Below, piece by piece: positions 44,011 to 52,759 of a DNA stretch of 64,000 bases. Under the pieces are notes generated by a model. It was given only the letters and a program-made list of their open reading frames with translations, ran no database searches and had not been told where the DNA came from. The stretch comes from Deltaproteobacteria bacterium (GTDB taxonomy: Bacteria; Desulfobacterota; Binatia; HRBIN30; CADEER01): the NCBI GenBank assembly GCA_029262455.1, contig JAJCZJ010000011.1, positions 1-64,000 of the forward strand. The letters run 5' to 3'. Every line of letters starts with the position of its first letter. Positions within the stretch are counted from its first letter, which is position 1. Made by a program: the position numbers and the translations under genes.

Positions 44011-45912
44011 ATGGGAGAGTGGACTGTTCCAGACTCCCTGGCACTCTACAGTGTGCTTGCTTGGGGCGCGGGATTCTTCTCGATCAATGACCGGGGCAAC
44101 ATCGACGTCCTCCCGCACGGGCCCGAAGGCCCGGCGGTCGACCTCCACGCCCTTGTCAACGACCTGTCCGATCGCGGCCTCCGGTCGCCGATGCTCATTC
44201 GGTTTTCGGACATCCTCGCCGCGCGCATCGAAGGTTTGCGAACCGCCTTCGGCAGCGCGATCGACAGCTACGGTTACAGCGGGGAGTTCCGCGGCGTTTA
44301 CCCAATCAAGGTCAACCAACAGCGTCACATCGTCGAGGAGATCGTCGACTACGGCTCGGCCGCGCGCATCGGTCTCGAGGCTGGCAGCAAGCCGGAGCTG
44401 CTGATCGCACTCGCTGTCCTCGACACTCCTGGCGCGCTGATCATCTGCAACGGATACAAGGACCGCGCCTACATCGAGACTGCACTTCTCGCCCAGCGGC
44501 TCGGCCGCTATCCAATCATCGTCGTCGATCGCTTCCGCGAAGTCGATCTGATCATCAAGACCTCCAAGGAGCTCGGCATCCGTCCCCATATCGGAGTGCG
44601 CGCCAAGCTCAGCACCAAGGGTTCTGGCAAGTGGATCGAGTCGACCGGCGATCGATCAAAATTCGGCCTGACGGCGATGGAAATCGTCGAGGCCGTCGAG
44701 CGCCTGCAAAGCGAAGACATGCTCGACAGTCTGGAACTATTGCACTTCCACATCGGGTCTCAGATCACGGCGATTCGCGCCCACAAGGATGCCTTCCGCG
44801 AAGCCAGTCAGGTTTTCGTCGGACTCCACAAACTCGGTGCTCGCCCCAACATCATCGATGTCGGCGGGGGGTTAGGGGTCGACTACGACGGCTCCCAGAC
44901 GGACTTCCATTCTTCAAAAAACTACTCGATGCAGGAGTACGCCAACGATGTCGTCGCGACGATCCAGGAGGCGTGCGATGCAAACGACATCCAGCACCCC
45001 GACATCGTCACAGAGGCCGGCCGTGCCATGGTCGCCCACCATTCCGTGCTGGTCTTCGACGTGCTCGGCGTCCACGAAACGCTCCCGGGGATCCCGCCAA
45101 AACCCATCCAAGAGAATGATCACCGCGTCATTCGCGCGCTACACGAATGTTGGTCCGAGATCTCGGAGGACAATGTCGTCGAGTCGTACCACGACAGCCT
45201 GCAGCTCAAGGAAGAAACTTCGAGCCTGTTCTCATTGGGCTACTTGGACCTCACCGAGCGCGCCAGGTCGGAGCGCCTCTACTGGCATTGCTGCGAAAAG
45301 ATCCTACGCATCGTTCGCACGCTGAAGTCCGTCCCCGAAGACCTCGAGCCGCTGGAGAAGAGTTTGGCCGACACCTACTACGCCAACTTTTCAGTGTTCC
45401 AGTCGGCGCCCGACCACTGGGCTGTGAAGCAATTGTTTCCGGTGATGCCCATTCATCGTTTGAACGAGCAGCCAACCCGCCGCGGCGTCTTCGCCGACCT
45501 GACGTGCGACAGCGACGGCAAGATCGACCAGTTCATCGACATCGACGACGTCAAGGAAGTTCTCGAGCTACACTCCCCGAACGACGACCCGTATTACATT
45601 GGAGTGTTCCTGGTCGGCGCCTACCAAGAGATCCTCGGCGACCTCCACAATCTGTTCGGCGATACCGACGCCGTGCACGTACGAGTCGAGGACGACGGCC
45701 GGTACCGCATCGAGCACGTCGTCGAAGGCGAGGCGGTCAAGAAAGTTCTGCGCTACGTCGAATACGACCCATCGCGACTCAAAGAAAAAGTCCGCCGCGT
45801 CATCGAACGCGCAATGCGCGAGGGCAAGATCAATCTCAAAGATTCGGCCCGCCTACGCCGCCACTACGAACAAGGGCTCGAAGAATACACCTACCTAACA
45901 CGCGACGAGTAG
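44011..45912 (+). CDS. speA: Biosynthetic arginine decarboxylase
   Basis: This 633-residue PLP enzyme makes agmatine from arginine, the first step of one putrescine route. Segments typical of SpeA are present: 'LAWGAGFFSINDRGN' near residue 13, the PLP-lysine region 'GVYPIKVNQQRHIVEEIVDY' near 90, 'LHFHIGSQI' near 245, 'IDVGGGLGVDYDGS' near 285 and 'SVFQSAPDHWAVKQLFPVMP' near 468. Length is close to E. coli SpeA (658). It stands alone 113 bp after the YhaN-like gene. No agmatinase gene is visible in the window. Confidence 0.96.
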   Translation: MGEWTVPDSLALYSVLAWGAGFFSINDRGNIDVLPHGPEGPAVDLHALVNDLSDRGLRSPMLIRFSDILAARIEGLRTAFGSAIDSYGYSGEFRGVYPIKVNQQRHIVEEIVDYGSAARIGLEAGSKPELLIALAVLDTPGALIICNGYKDRAYIETALLAQRLGRYPIIVVDRFREVDLIIKTSKELGIRPHIGVRAKLSTKGSGKWIESTGDRSKFGLTAMEIVEAVERLQSEDMLDSLELLHFHIGSQITAIRAHKDAFREASQVFVGLHKLGARPNIIDVGGGLGVDYDGSQTDFHSSKNYSMQEYANDVVATIQEACDANDIQHPDIVTEAGRAMVAHHSVLVFDVLGVHETLPGIPPKPIQENDHRVIRALHECWSEISEDNVVESYHDSLQLKEETSSLFSLGYLDLTERARSERLYWHCCEKILRIVRTLKSVPEDLEPLEKSLADTYYANFSVFQSAPDHWAVKQLFPVMPIHRLNEQPTRRGVFADLTCDSDGKIDQFIDIDDVKEVLELHSPNDDPYYIGVFLVGAYQEILGDLHNLFGDTDAVHVRVEDDGRYRIEHVVEGEAVKKVLRYVEYDPSRLKEKVRRVIERAMREGKINLKDSARLRRHYEQGLEEYTYLTRDE

Positions 45913-46116
45913 CGCGCCCCACCGACAGAAACCCCACCATCCATGGAGGGAGAGGCTCCCGCCGAGCCGCGCAACACACAAGCCCCAAGTCGCGACGAAG
46001 CACCTCGCTCCAATGATTCAAGACCAGCGGCGCAGCCGCTTCACCAATCACCAATCACCAATCAGTTAAACCCACGCCACTTGCTCGCTGTAGCATCCCT
46101 CGCTACGCTTCGCGTA

Positions 46117-46717
46117 ATGAGAGCCCCATCCCTCTTCCGTTCAGATGAACGATACAACCAGCGACAATTCCGGACATGGTTGGAGGGTCAGGCGATTCCA
46201 CCCAGCGGCAATTGCGAGCTGCTGAACGGCCACATCGTGCGCGAGCCGCCGGCAGCTTGGCCGCACGCCCCGAGTGAAGCGGCTATCGTAACCGCCCTCA
46301 CAGAACATGTACGAGATCATCGGCTCGGAATCGTGCTCGGCTCCTCGATGGGATACGATCTCCCGAGCGGCGACACTGTGGAGCCCGACGCTTCCTTCCT
46401 TTCTCACGACCGACTGAAGGCGGGCCCCCCGCCGATCACGGGCGAGTTCTTGCGACTGCCACCGACCCTTGCCGTAGAGATCGTTTCGCCAAGTACCGGA
46501 CGGCGCGACCGCGGCGTGAAACGCGACATCTTACCTCCGCAACGAGGACGACGAGTACTGGATCGTGGATCCACAAGCGCGCCGGGTAACGGTTTACGTC
46601 TTGGCCGGACAAAACTACGCTGACCCGCAATCCTTCGCGTCCTCATTGCCATCAACCGTCCTCCCCGGCCTCCGCTTGGACTTGCAGGAACTCTTCAAGG
46701 CGATCGATCTCGACTAG
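46117..46717 (+). pseudogene. Uma2-family (DUF820) putative nuclease, frameshifted
   Basis: From ATG 46117 the frame encodes a Uma2-type protein resembling the intact copy at 47224-47817: 'RYNQRQFRTWLEGQ', 'CELLNGHIVREPPA', 'VEPDASFLS', 'LAVEIVSPSTGRRDRG'. After 'KRDI' (about 46530) the frame breaks. Removing one T from CTTACC at 46529-46533 restores 'YLRNEDDEYWIVDPQARRVT' and a natural end at TAG 46717. The total of 601 bp is one base too long for a gene. It is either a recent pseudogene or a sequencing error. Confidence 0.75.
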
Positions 46718-47223
46718 ACCGGCCAGCGTCTGCGCGAAACGCGCAGCCCGGTCGCCCGAGCCACCAATCTCTTCTCCCCGCGGAGGCTGTCGATTTTCTC
46801 GAAATGACGGGCAAAGCCCAACAAAATCTCCTCTCCCACATTGGCGCGTGGGAGAGGATTAAAGGTGAGGGTTCGTACTTGAACGTGTGCGCGAAAGCAC
46901 TGCGGCACAAGGGCAAGAAGGAAGTCGGCATTTCGATCCCCTCACCCTTGACCCTCTCCCGGCGGTAGAGGGGAAGGCTTTTGGGTTTCCCGCAATACTA
47001 GTGTCGCTGCATCAATCGACAGCCTCCCGCGGGAGAAGGTTAGGATGAGGGCGATCAAAACACCGCCGCCGGCTCGCATCCCAACAACACCAACGGCGCA
47101 GCCGCCTCACCAATCACCAATCGGCTCCTGCCGCCGACTCGCATCACAACACCCAACATCACAACAGCGAACATCACAACAAGCGAACTTGCCGCCATAA
47201 ACACCTTTCCCTAAACTGTACGA
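46718..47223. other. Intergenic region rich in small palindromes between the two Uma2 genes
   Basis: These 506 bp contain several CCCTCTCCC / GGGAGAGG-type inverted repeats (46829-46858, about 46941-46972, about 47023-47036) of the REP-like kind. Near 47095 there is a 28-bp segment nearly identical to one at 46029, upstream of the first Uma2 gene. No gene is supported. Confidence 0.55.
46829..46858. repeat. REP-like inverted repeat
   Basis: Perfect 11-bp arms (TCCTCTCCCAC / GTGGGAGAGGA) with an 8-nt loop. It belongs to a group of similar CTCTCCC-rich palindromes in this intergenic region and may form a stable RNA hairpin downstream of the frameshifted Uma2 gene. Confidence 0.6.
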
Positions 47224-47817
47224 ATGAAGATCCCGACGCTATTGCGGTCCACCGAACGCTACACACAGTCTGGCTTCCACTCGTGGCTCGAGGGCCAGCC
47301 GGAACCGAAGCGCCGCCACTGCGAGCTACTTGCCGGCCACATCGTTCGCGAACCGCCGGCTGGCTGCCCGCACGGCGTCGTGTGCGCGAGGCTCTTGTCC
47401 GAGATAGAAGCGTACGTCCGTAGCCGAGACCTCGGAATCGTGATCGACTCCAGCGCTGGCTACGACCTTCCGACCGGTGACACCGTCGAGCCCGACGGCT
47501 CCTTCATCTCAACAGAGCGTTTCGCCGCCGGCCCGGCACCACAGCCCGGAGAGTTCCTCAGGATCGTCCCCAACCTCGTCATCGAAACCAAATCGCCCGC
47601 GACCGCCCGCCGAGATCGCGAAATCAAACACGCCATCTACGAACGCAGCGGCGTCGACGAATATTGGATCGTCGACGCGGACACCCAGAGCGTAGACGTC
47701 TTCGTGCTCGAGGATGAGCACTACGCCGAACCGCGTCGCTACAAGAATGACCTCGCCTCGCTCGCGCTCCCAGGTTTGCGTATCGATCTAATCCAAGTCT
47801 TCGACTTACCAGCGTGA
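47224..47817 (+). CDS. Uma2-family (DUF820) putative endonuclease
   Basis: This 197-residue protein of the PD-(D/E)xK-like Uma2/DUF820 family has 'GFHSWLEGQPEPKRRHCELL' near the start, 'GDTVEPDGSFIS' near 84, 'LVIETKSPATARRDREIKHA' near 119 and 'VDEYWIVDADTQSVDVF' near 144. These give the E-x-K-like catalytic core. The family is widespread and often multi-copy; its biological role is unclear. It is the intact neighbour of a frameshifted paralogue, and both share a short repeated upstream segment, suggesting local duplication. Confidence 0.85.
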   Translation: MKIPTLLRSTERYTQSGFHSWLEGQPEPKRRHCELLAGHIVREPPAGCPHGVVCARLLSEIEAYVRSRDLGIVIDSSAGYDLPTGDTVEPDGSFISTERFAAGPAPQPGEFLRIVPNLVIETKSPATARRDREIKHAIYERSGVDEYWIVDADTQSVDVFVLEDEHYAEPRRYKNDLASLALPGLRIDLIQVFDLPA

Positions 47818-47896
47818 CAATCCTCGAAAGCGCCGACCGCAACGACCAAACACCCGCTTGCCACCACCCTCCCCGTCCGATATCCACAGAGAGGAC

Positions 47897-47970
47897 GGGC
47901 CGCTAGCTCAGCTGGCTAGAGCAGCTGACTCTTAATCAGCGGGTCCGGAGTTCGAGTCTCCGGCGGCCCA
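47897..47970 (+). tRNA. tRNA-Lys (anticodon CTT)
   Basis: The cloverleaf has acceptor GGGCCGC/GCGGCCC with discriminator A, D-stem GCTC/GAGC, anticodon stem GCTGA/TCAGC with loop CTCTTAA (anticodon CTT), and T-arm CGGAG-TTCGAGT-CTCCG. A run of six T follows shortly after. CCA is not encoded. Confidence 0.95.
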
Positions 47971-48057
47971 CTCTTTTTTCATCCGGCGATAGCCGTCCTG
48001 CGCAACTAGACAATGGACATGAGCATCGCACTTGGGTCGGACTGATCCTCCAGCTCG

Positions 48058-48462
48058 TCACCAAACGCGCTTTACGCCGTACTTCGCGAACACACGGTCC
48101 GCCGACGCGATCACGAGATCGTTTCGAAGCGCTTGGGAAATGATCAGCCGGTCGAAGGGGTCGCCGTGATGGCGATCTAGGTTGGCGACTCCAGCAGCAT
48201 CAAGAAAGTTGATCGGTAGCAGTTCAATCCCGTTCGCCGCCAACTGGTCGGGGACGAACTTCTCGATCACCGCCGGTAGGCGCAGCTTACCTATCCCGAT
48301 CTTGATTGCCATCTCCCAACAGCTGGCGACGCTCAAGAAGCAAGGGTTTTTGATCGCCTGCATTTGTCGTCGAGCGCGCCCACCCAGCTTCGGGTCATCT
48401 GAAGCAGAAGCCAGAAAGTCGAATGAAGGAAAGAGGCGCGCAGCGCCGGACAGTTGATTCAC
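48058..48462 (-). CDS. PIN-domain (VapC-like) protein with degenerate N-terminus
   Basis: The 134-residue frame matches VapC-type PIN ribonucleases from residue 20 on: 'SDDPKLGGRARRQMQ', 'FLSVASCWEMAIKIGIGKLR', 'HHGDPFDRLIISQAL' and 'IASADRVFAKYGV'. These keep the middle and late acidic residues. The expected opening LLDTHxFLW, with the first catalytic Asp, reads 'FPSFDFLA' here, while a neighbouring frame holds 'HSTFWLL'. A small indel probably destroyed the start. No antitoxin gene lies upstream. It is likely inactive, perhaps a decayed toxin. Confidence 0.65.
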   Translation of the reverse strand: MNQLSGAARLFPSFDFLASASDDPKLGGRARRQMQAIKNPCFLSVASCWEMAIKIGIGKLRLPAVIEKFVPDQLAANGIELLPINFLDAAGVANLDRHHGDPFDRLIISQALRNDLVIASADRVFAKYGVKRVW

Positions 48463-48568
48463 TCATTCACTCGGCCGCTATCCGTTGGTGACACTTGTAC
48501 TGTGCGCCCGTGTTGTCGACGTCATGCGAGTCGCAGCAATCGCCCCGCCGGGACAAGAAGCCGCCGTC

Positions 48569-49720
48569 TTAATCGTCCCGGTTTTCTTCTCTCTCTCGAA
48601 CCTCTGTTTGGTGGTCGATCCCCCTGAGTCCCGTATCCTCGAAACGCCTGACGGGGCATCCGTCGAGGGCGGAGTTCACCGCTGTAACGAGTTCACCGAC
48701 GCTGACTCGCCCGTTGGAGTCGCCATCGACCGCGCTACATTCCGAGACCGCGAGCCGGCCGAGGACTATATTGACGCCGCGAACGAGCTCGGAGACCTCC
48801 ACCCGCCCATTCGCGTTGCAGTCGCCGAAACATGGGGGCGGCGGCGTGATGCTAAGGGGAGCGAAAGCAAGACCTTTCGTCACAGAGGTTGTGCCGATGA
48901 GGCTCGCGGCGGCGGTGGACTCGTCGAGCATGTAGAGGCCACCGACGGCGTCGAAGGTGGCATAGAGCGCACCGTCGGCGGGATCGGCGGCCAGACCACC
49001 ACTGTCCCCGATCGTTACACCCGGATTTCCGATCTGTGTGTACGCACCGGTCGTCTCATCGAGGTTGCCGAGTGTGTTCGAAACGCGATCCAGAGCGTAG
49101 ATCGCATCATCTAAGACGGTCATGCCGTTCAGGTCGCGACCCTCGCCCGGGTTGGGGCCGAGGTCCGTGGCTGCGCCCGTCGTCGTGTCGATTGTGAAAG
49201 CCCGAGATTGGTTGGCACTTCCGCTGTTAACCCCCAACAGAACTCCGCTGTTGTCGAACGCCAGCCCGCCTTCGAAGACGAAGCCAACGTCAAGCAGGCC
49301 CACGGACGCACTAGCTCCAGTAGAAACGTCGATTACAAACAGCTGAGCACGCGAGGTCGTCGTGATGCCGTAGAGCGTCCCGGTCGCGTCGAAGGTGAGC
49401 GCACCCATGACGAACCCGCCGGGTGGAAATCCGTGATTGCCGATAAAGGTGGCAGCACCGGTTGCCTTGTCGAGCAGAAATAGCCTCAGTCCGTCGGTTC
49501 CGTACAGCCCGCCCGCGATTGCGGCCTGCTGTGGCGTGGCGGCGGGTTCGGTCCGCAGCTGAATCGTGGCCTCGGGAACATATCCCGGCTCACCGGTTTC
49601 AGGGTCAAGCTGCGCCAATCCGTTCTCGCCTGCCATCGGACCTCCCACCAAGGAGACATAGGTGGCAGTGACTAAGAGCGAATGAGAAAATCTATTGCGC
49701 CAGAGAGTGCGGGATATCAT
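48569..49720 (-). CDS. Exported beta-propeller-like protein with C-terminal dockerin-like pair
   Basis: The ATG at 49720 has AAAGGAG 6 bp upstream and opens a 383-residue exported protein with a signal sequence. Residues of about 60-290 are repeats of the form 'ALTFDATGTLYGITTTSRAQ' and 'GLAADPADGALYATFDAVGG', resembling the blades of a DUF4394-type beta-propeller. The end carries a dockerin-like calcium pair ('CFGDCNANGRVEVSELVRGV' and 'VDGDSNGRVSVGELVTAVNS') and a charged tail. It is probably a surface or matrix protein; the partner is unknown. Confidence 0.72.
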   Translation of the reverse strand: MISRTLWRNRFSHSLLVTATYVSLVGGPMAGENGLAQLDPETGEPGYVPEATIQLRTEPAATPQQAAIAGGLYGTDGLRLFLLDKATGAATFIGNHGFPPGGFVMGALTFDATGTLYGITTTSRAQLFVIDVSTGASASVGLLDVGFVFEGGLAFDNSGVLLGVNSGSANQSRAFTIDTTTGAATDLGPNPGEGRDLNGMTVLDDAIYALDRVSNTLGNLDETTGAYTQIGNPGVTIGDSGGLAADPADGALYATFDAVGGLYMLDESTAAASLIGTTSVTKGLAFAPLSITPPPPCFGDCNANGRVEVSELVRGVNIVLGRLAVSECSAVDGDSNGRVSVGELVTAVNSALDGCPVRRFEDTGLRGIDHQTEVREREENRDD

Positions 49721-50008
49721 CAAGAACTCCTTTCGGTCGGCCGGTGACCTCGCGACTTTTCGACCAATATCTGCGACTGGCTCGATTTTCTGAATCTCCG
49801 AAATAATCTGTCGTGATCCAGTATAGATTGCGACATCGACTCAAAAGTCTACAGGCTAGAAGAAATAACCGCGGGACCAAGGAAAACCGCGCGACGTGGC
49901 TCCAATATTCCGCTCGGCACCAGCGGTTGGCGAACTCGAAGACAAATCGGAGTACCGGAGCCACGTCGCCCACCTCTGGGGAAAGTACAGAAGGAGCGGC
50001 GAACCGAG

Positions 50009-51478
50009 ATGGAACGAAAGATGGATCGATCACTGTTCGTGCTCGGCCGCGGGCTGGCCTGCTGGGTCGCGTTGGCCGTGTTTGTCGCGGCGGGATGCGG
50101 CGACGACGACGGCGGCGGGCGGAATGCGCCGAGCGCCATCCGCCTGCGCGGTCCGATCACCCTCGGCGTGCGCGGGTTTCCCGGCACCAGCACTCCCGTC
50201 GATCTCGCTGCCCACGGCTATGTGGAGGAAGAGTTCTTCGTCGAGGGCGAAGCCACATCGTACACAGCGGCCGGCCGCCTCACCTCGGACGGTGCGTGGA
50301 CCGTCGAGCCCGAGCAAACCGCACCGTTCACCACCAGGATCCTCATCCGCCGCCCGGCCGACCAGAACCGTGCGGATGGAACGATTCTGGTCGAATGGTT
50401 CAACGTCAGCTCGCTGGTCGACATCGACATCGACTTCGGTTTCGCAGCCGAGGAGATACTGCGGGGCGGATACGTTTGGGTCGGAGTGTCCGCTCAACAG
50501 GCTGGGATCACCAGTACGGGCGGTAGCCCGTTTGGCGCTACGGCGGTCGGCCTACAGGCATGGGATGCCGAACGCTACGCCGCACTCGACCACCCCGGAG
50601 ACCCGTATTCGTACGACATCTTCTCTCAGGTTGGCCGACTGCTGGGCTCACCAGCTGGACGCGAGGCACTTGGCGGTATCGCTGCGCGGCGCCTGATCGC
50701 CGCCGGCGAATCCCAGTCGGCGTTCCGCATGCTGACCTACGTGAATGCGGTTCACCCAGTGGCTCAGGTTTACGACGGATTTCTGATCCACAGTCGCGAC
50801 GGAGGCGGCGCGCCTTTGACCGATGCGCCTCAGACAGCCGTGCCTGCCATCGCGCGAATACGCACCGATCTGCGCGAACCGGTGCTGCAGCTGGCAACTG
50901 AAACTGACCTCTTCGAGCTGCGCCCGGATTCGCCCTTCCCCGACGCGCGTCAGGCAGACACGGACCGCATCCGCACCTGGGAGATGGCCGGTACGGCACA
51001 CTCCGACGCGTTCTACCTCAGCGCCCTGTACGAACAGGGCTTGCTGCAATTCGGCTCATTCCTCGACCTGCGGCCGGTCATCCCCCTCGCCAACGACGGC
51101 CCGCAAACGTACCTCGTACGGGCCGCGATTCGTCACTTGCGCGATTGGGTGAGGGACGGCACAGCGCCGCCGACCGCTGAGCCAATCTCGGTGAGCGGCG
51201 GAAGCATCGTACGCGACACGTTCGGCAACGCGCTGGGAGGCGTGCGCACGCCCCTGGTCGATGTCCCCGTCGCGACTCTCACCGGAGAGGGGTTCAACCT
51301 CATCGGCATGACCATACCGTTGGATCCGGAGATCTTGCGCATGCTCTACCCAAGTCGCGCCGACTACCTGCGCGAGTTCGAGGAGGCGAGCCGTGCGGCC
51401 ATGATCGCCGGCTTCGTCCTCGCCGACGACCTCGAGGAACTCCTCGGTGAGGTCGGAACTATGCAATCGTTCAACTGA
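50009..51478 (+). CDS. Lipoprotein of the alpha/beta hydrolase-domain (esterase-like) family
   Basis: This 489-residue protein has a lipoprotein signal (lipobox region 'VFVAAGCGDDD', Cys near residue 30) followed by a large alpha/beta hydrolase-like domain. It contains 'TRILIRRPADQNRADGTILV', 'GGYVWVGVSAQQAGI', a likely nucleophile elbow 'IAAGESQSAFRM' near 235 and a possible His in 'WEMAGTAHSDAFYLS' near 330. This pattern fits the uncharacterised alpha/beta hydrolase-domain family found in actinobacteria and proteobacteria. The substrate is unknown. A second ATG five codons in has a better ribosome site. Confidence 0.78.
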   Translation: MERKMDRSLFVLGRGLACWVALAVFVAAGCGDDDGGGRNAPSAIRLRGPITLGVRGFPGTSTPVDLAAHGYVEEEFFVEGEATSYTAAGRLTSDGAWTVEPEQTAPFTTRILIRRPADQNRADGTILVEWFNVSSLVDIDIDFGFAAEEILRGGYVWVGVSAQQAGITSTGGSPFGATAVGLQAWDAERYAALDHPGDPYSYDIFSQVGRLLGSPAGREALGGIAARRLIAAGESQSAFRMLTYVNAVHPVAQVYDGFLIHSRDGGGAPLTDAPQTAVPAIARIRTDLREPVLQLATETDLFELRPDSPFPDARQADTDRIRTWEMAGTAHSDAFYLSALYEQGLLQFGSFLDLRPVIPLANDGPQTYLVRAAIRHLRDWVRDGTAPPTAEPISVSGGSIVRDTFGNALGGVRTPLVDVPVATLTGEGFNLIGMTIPLDPEILRMLYPSRADYLREFEEASRAAMIAGFVLADDLEELLGEVGTMQSFN

Positions 51479-51646
51479 GTTCCGAGCACTCCGACAATGC
51501 CTCACGATCGGTGATCCGATACCGTACGGGCACGATTCCTGCGCCCCTAAACGCTCACTCTTGCGGGCAAAATTGGCGCTCTAACGTGGGCAGAGATCCT
51601 CACAACCGGCTTGGACTCAATGGTTTCAGGAGCCTAGGCCGGTCCG

Positions 51647-51700
51647 ACCCCGGACAGGCGCCGGACAGGCGCCAGCTGGACCCCGGACAGGCGCCAGCTG
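51647..51700. repeat. Short direct repeats
   Basis: The unit CCGGACAGGCG occurs three times (51650, 51661, 51683). The longer unit CCGGACAGGCGCCAGCTG occurs twice (51661-51678 and 51683-51700). They lie just beyond the end of the MazF-type toxin gene and contain the palindrome GGCGCC. They may be a slippage-made minisatellite. Confidence 0.6.
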
Positions 51701-51712
51701 CGTGCTAAATCG

Positions 51713-52060
51713 CTAAATGACGGGCACACCGATTGCTCGCAACACTGCCTTCTCTACCTGGACCATTCGGCTCGCCGACAAGGTCCCGCCGAGAGATTTC
51801 GTCGAGAGACGGTCCCGGCGTAGTGTCGTGATCTGCTCGCACTTAGCCATCGATGACTTGGGGAGCCCGGCCTCCCTAGCGCGAAGGCGCACGTGTGTCG
51901 GGGCCTCGCGCAACACACTGGAGATCGGTACGACGATCACATCAGTCGCCAATCGATTCCGGACGTCAGACGACACAACCAACGCCGGACGCTTCTTCCC
52001 CTCCGGCTCGTCAGGAACGCGGACCCAGTAGACATGGCCGCGTCGCGGGAACTCGATCAC
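51713..52060 (-). CDS. Type II toxin, MazF/PemK family endoribonuclease
   Basis: From the GTG at 52060 the protein has 115 residues and fits MazF/PemK. It has 'RRGHVYWVRVPDEPEGKKRP' at the start (the family's RGxVxxV and RP), 'ALVVSSDVRN', 'VIVVPISSVLREAPTHVRL' and 'SMAKCEQITTLRRDRLS'. Such toxins cut RNA. The GTG start overlaps the antitoxin stop (GTGA), so translation is coupled. The frame extends upstream inside the antitoxin gene without support. Confidence 0.88.
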   Translation of the reverse strand: MIEFPRRGHVYWVRVPDEPEGKKRPALVVSSDVRNRLATDVIVVPISSVLREAPTHVRLRAREAGLPKSSMAKCEQITTLRRDRLSTKSLGGTLSASRMVQVEKAVLRAIGVPVI

Positions 52061-52335
52061 CGCGAACGGCGTCCGTAGGTGTCCCCGGACTCCGCCCCCA
52101 TTGCGTCGCCTGTCTCCGCCCAAGAGCGGTCCTCGAGCTGCTCCGCCGCCGATAGCGCCCGGTAGTATTGCTCGACCTCATCGTCCAATGCCGCTTTTCG
52201 GCGGGACCTCAACCAAGATTCGAGCGCCGCTTCGAAGATCGCGCTGCGGCCACCGTCGCCCGCGATCCGGTCAACTTCCTCCAGGAGTCGCGCCCCCACG
52301 GTCACCGAAACCTTCGCTTTGCCCTTCAATGACAT
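52057..52335 (-). CDS. Ribbon-helix-helix antitoxin of the MazF-type pair
   Basis: This 92-residue protein begins 'KVSVTVGARLLEEVDRIAG', a ribbon-helix-helix DNA-binding start with the short beta strand (KVSVTV) followed by two helices ('RSAIFEAALESWLRSRR'). The C-terminal half ('YYRALSAAEQLEDRSWAETG') is helical and acidic, suited to toxin binding. It sits directly upstream of the MazF-type toxin with a four-base overlap. The promoter region contains an imperfect inverted CCTACC-TTTGGTAGG near 52351-52366 that could be its operator. Confidence 0.82.
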   Translation of the reverse strand: MSLKGKAKVSVTVGARLLEEVDRIAGDGGRSAIFEAALESWLRSRRKAALDDEVEQYYRALSAAEQLEDRSWAETGDAMGAESGDTYGRRSR

Positions 52336-52759
52336 CGTAAGAGAAATTATCCTACCTTTGGTAGGATTACAAGAAGAACGCCCGCGCTGAGTGGCCTCAA
52401 GATGGGACTGTTTGCGACCGGGGGATCTGACTCGCCAGAGTCAAGCCAGCGTATCCCCTACGAGGAGCTACTCGCCCGCGACAAACCAGCCTGGACATCT
52501 TCTGGCTTCGCGACGAAGTCTGAAGATGTCCGACAGCCCGGTTGTCCCAACACATCTTCGGGGAAGAGATCGCATGGGTGCCCGCGATTCCTGCCAATGG
52601 TCACGAGGCGCTTCGCGCCTCATCCCGAACAACGCCTGCGCGTCAGAACCTGAGACAGGAGCCGGATGCGGTAGTTCCGCAACTCCAGATCCGTGCGGGG
52701 GGCACCGGGTAACCGGTGCCCCTACCGCGACCCCACTACCAGGCTGACCACGCCCGCTC
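52336..52759. other. Intergenic region between antitoxin and RTX-like protein gene
   Basis: This 424-bp region has no supported gene. It contains a possible antitoxin operator near 52351-52366 (CCTACC...GGTAGG) and a strong hairpin at 52699-52722. Confidence 0.5.
52699..52722 (-). terminator. Strong hairpin downstream of the RTX-like gene
   Basis: Perfect 10-bp arms (GGGGCACCGG / CCGGTGCCCC) with a GTAA loop lie 38 bp beyond the stop codon of the RTX-like gene. There is no T-run, so it is a likely mRNA-end hairpin rather than a textbook intrinsic terminator. It might equally be a dispersed palindrome. Confidence 0.45.
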
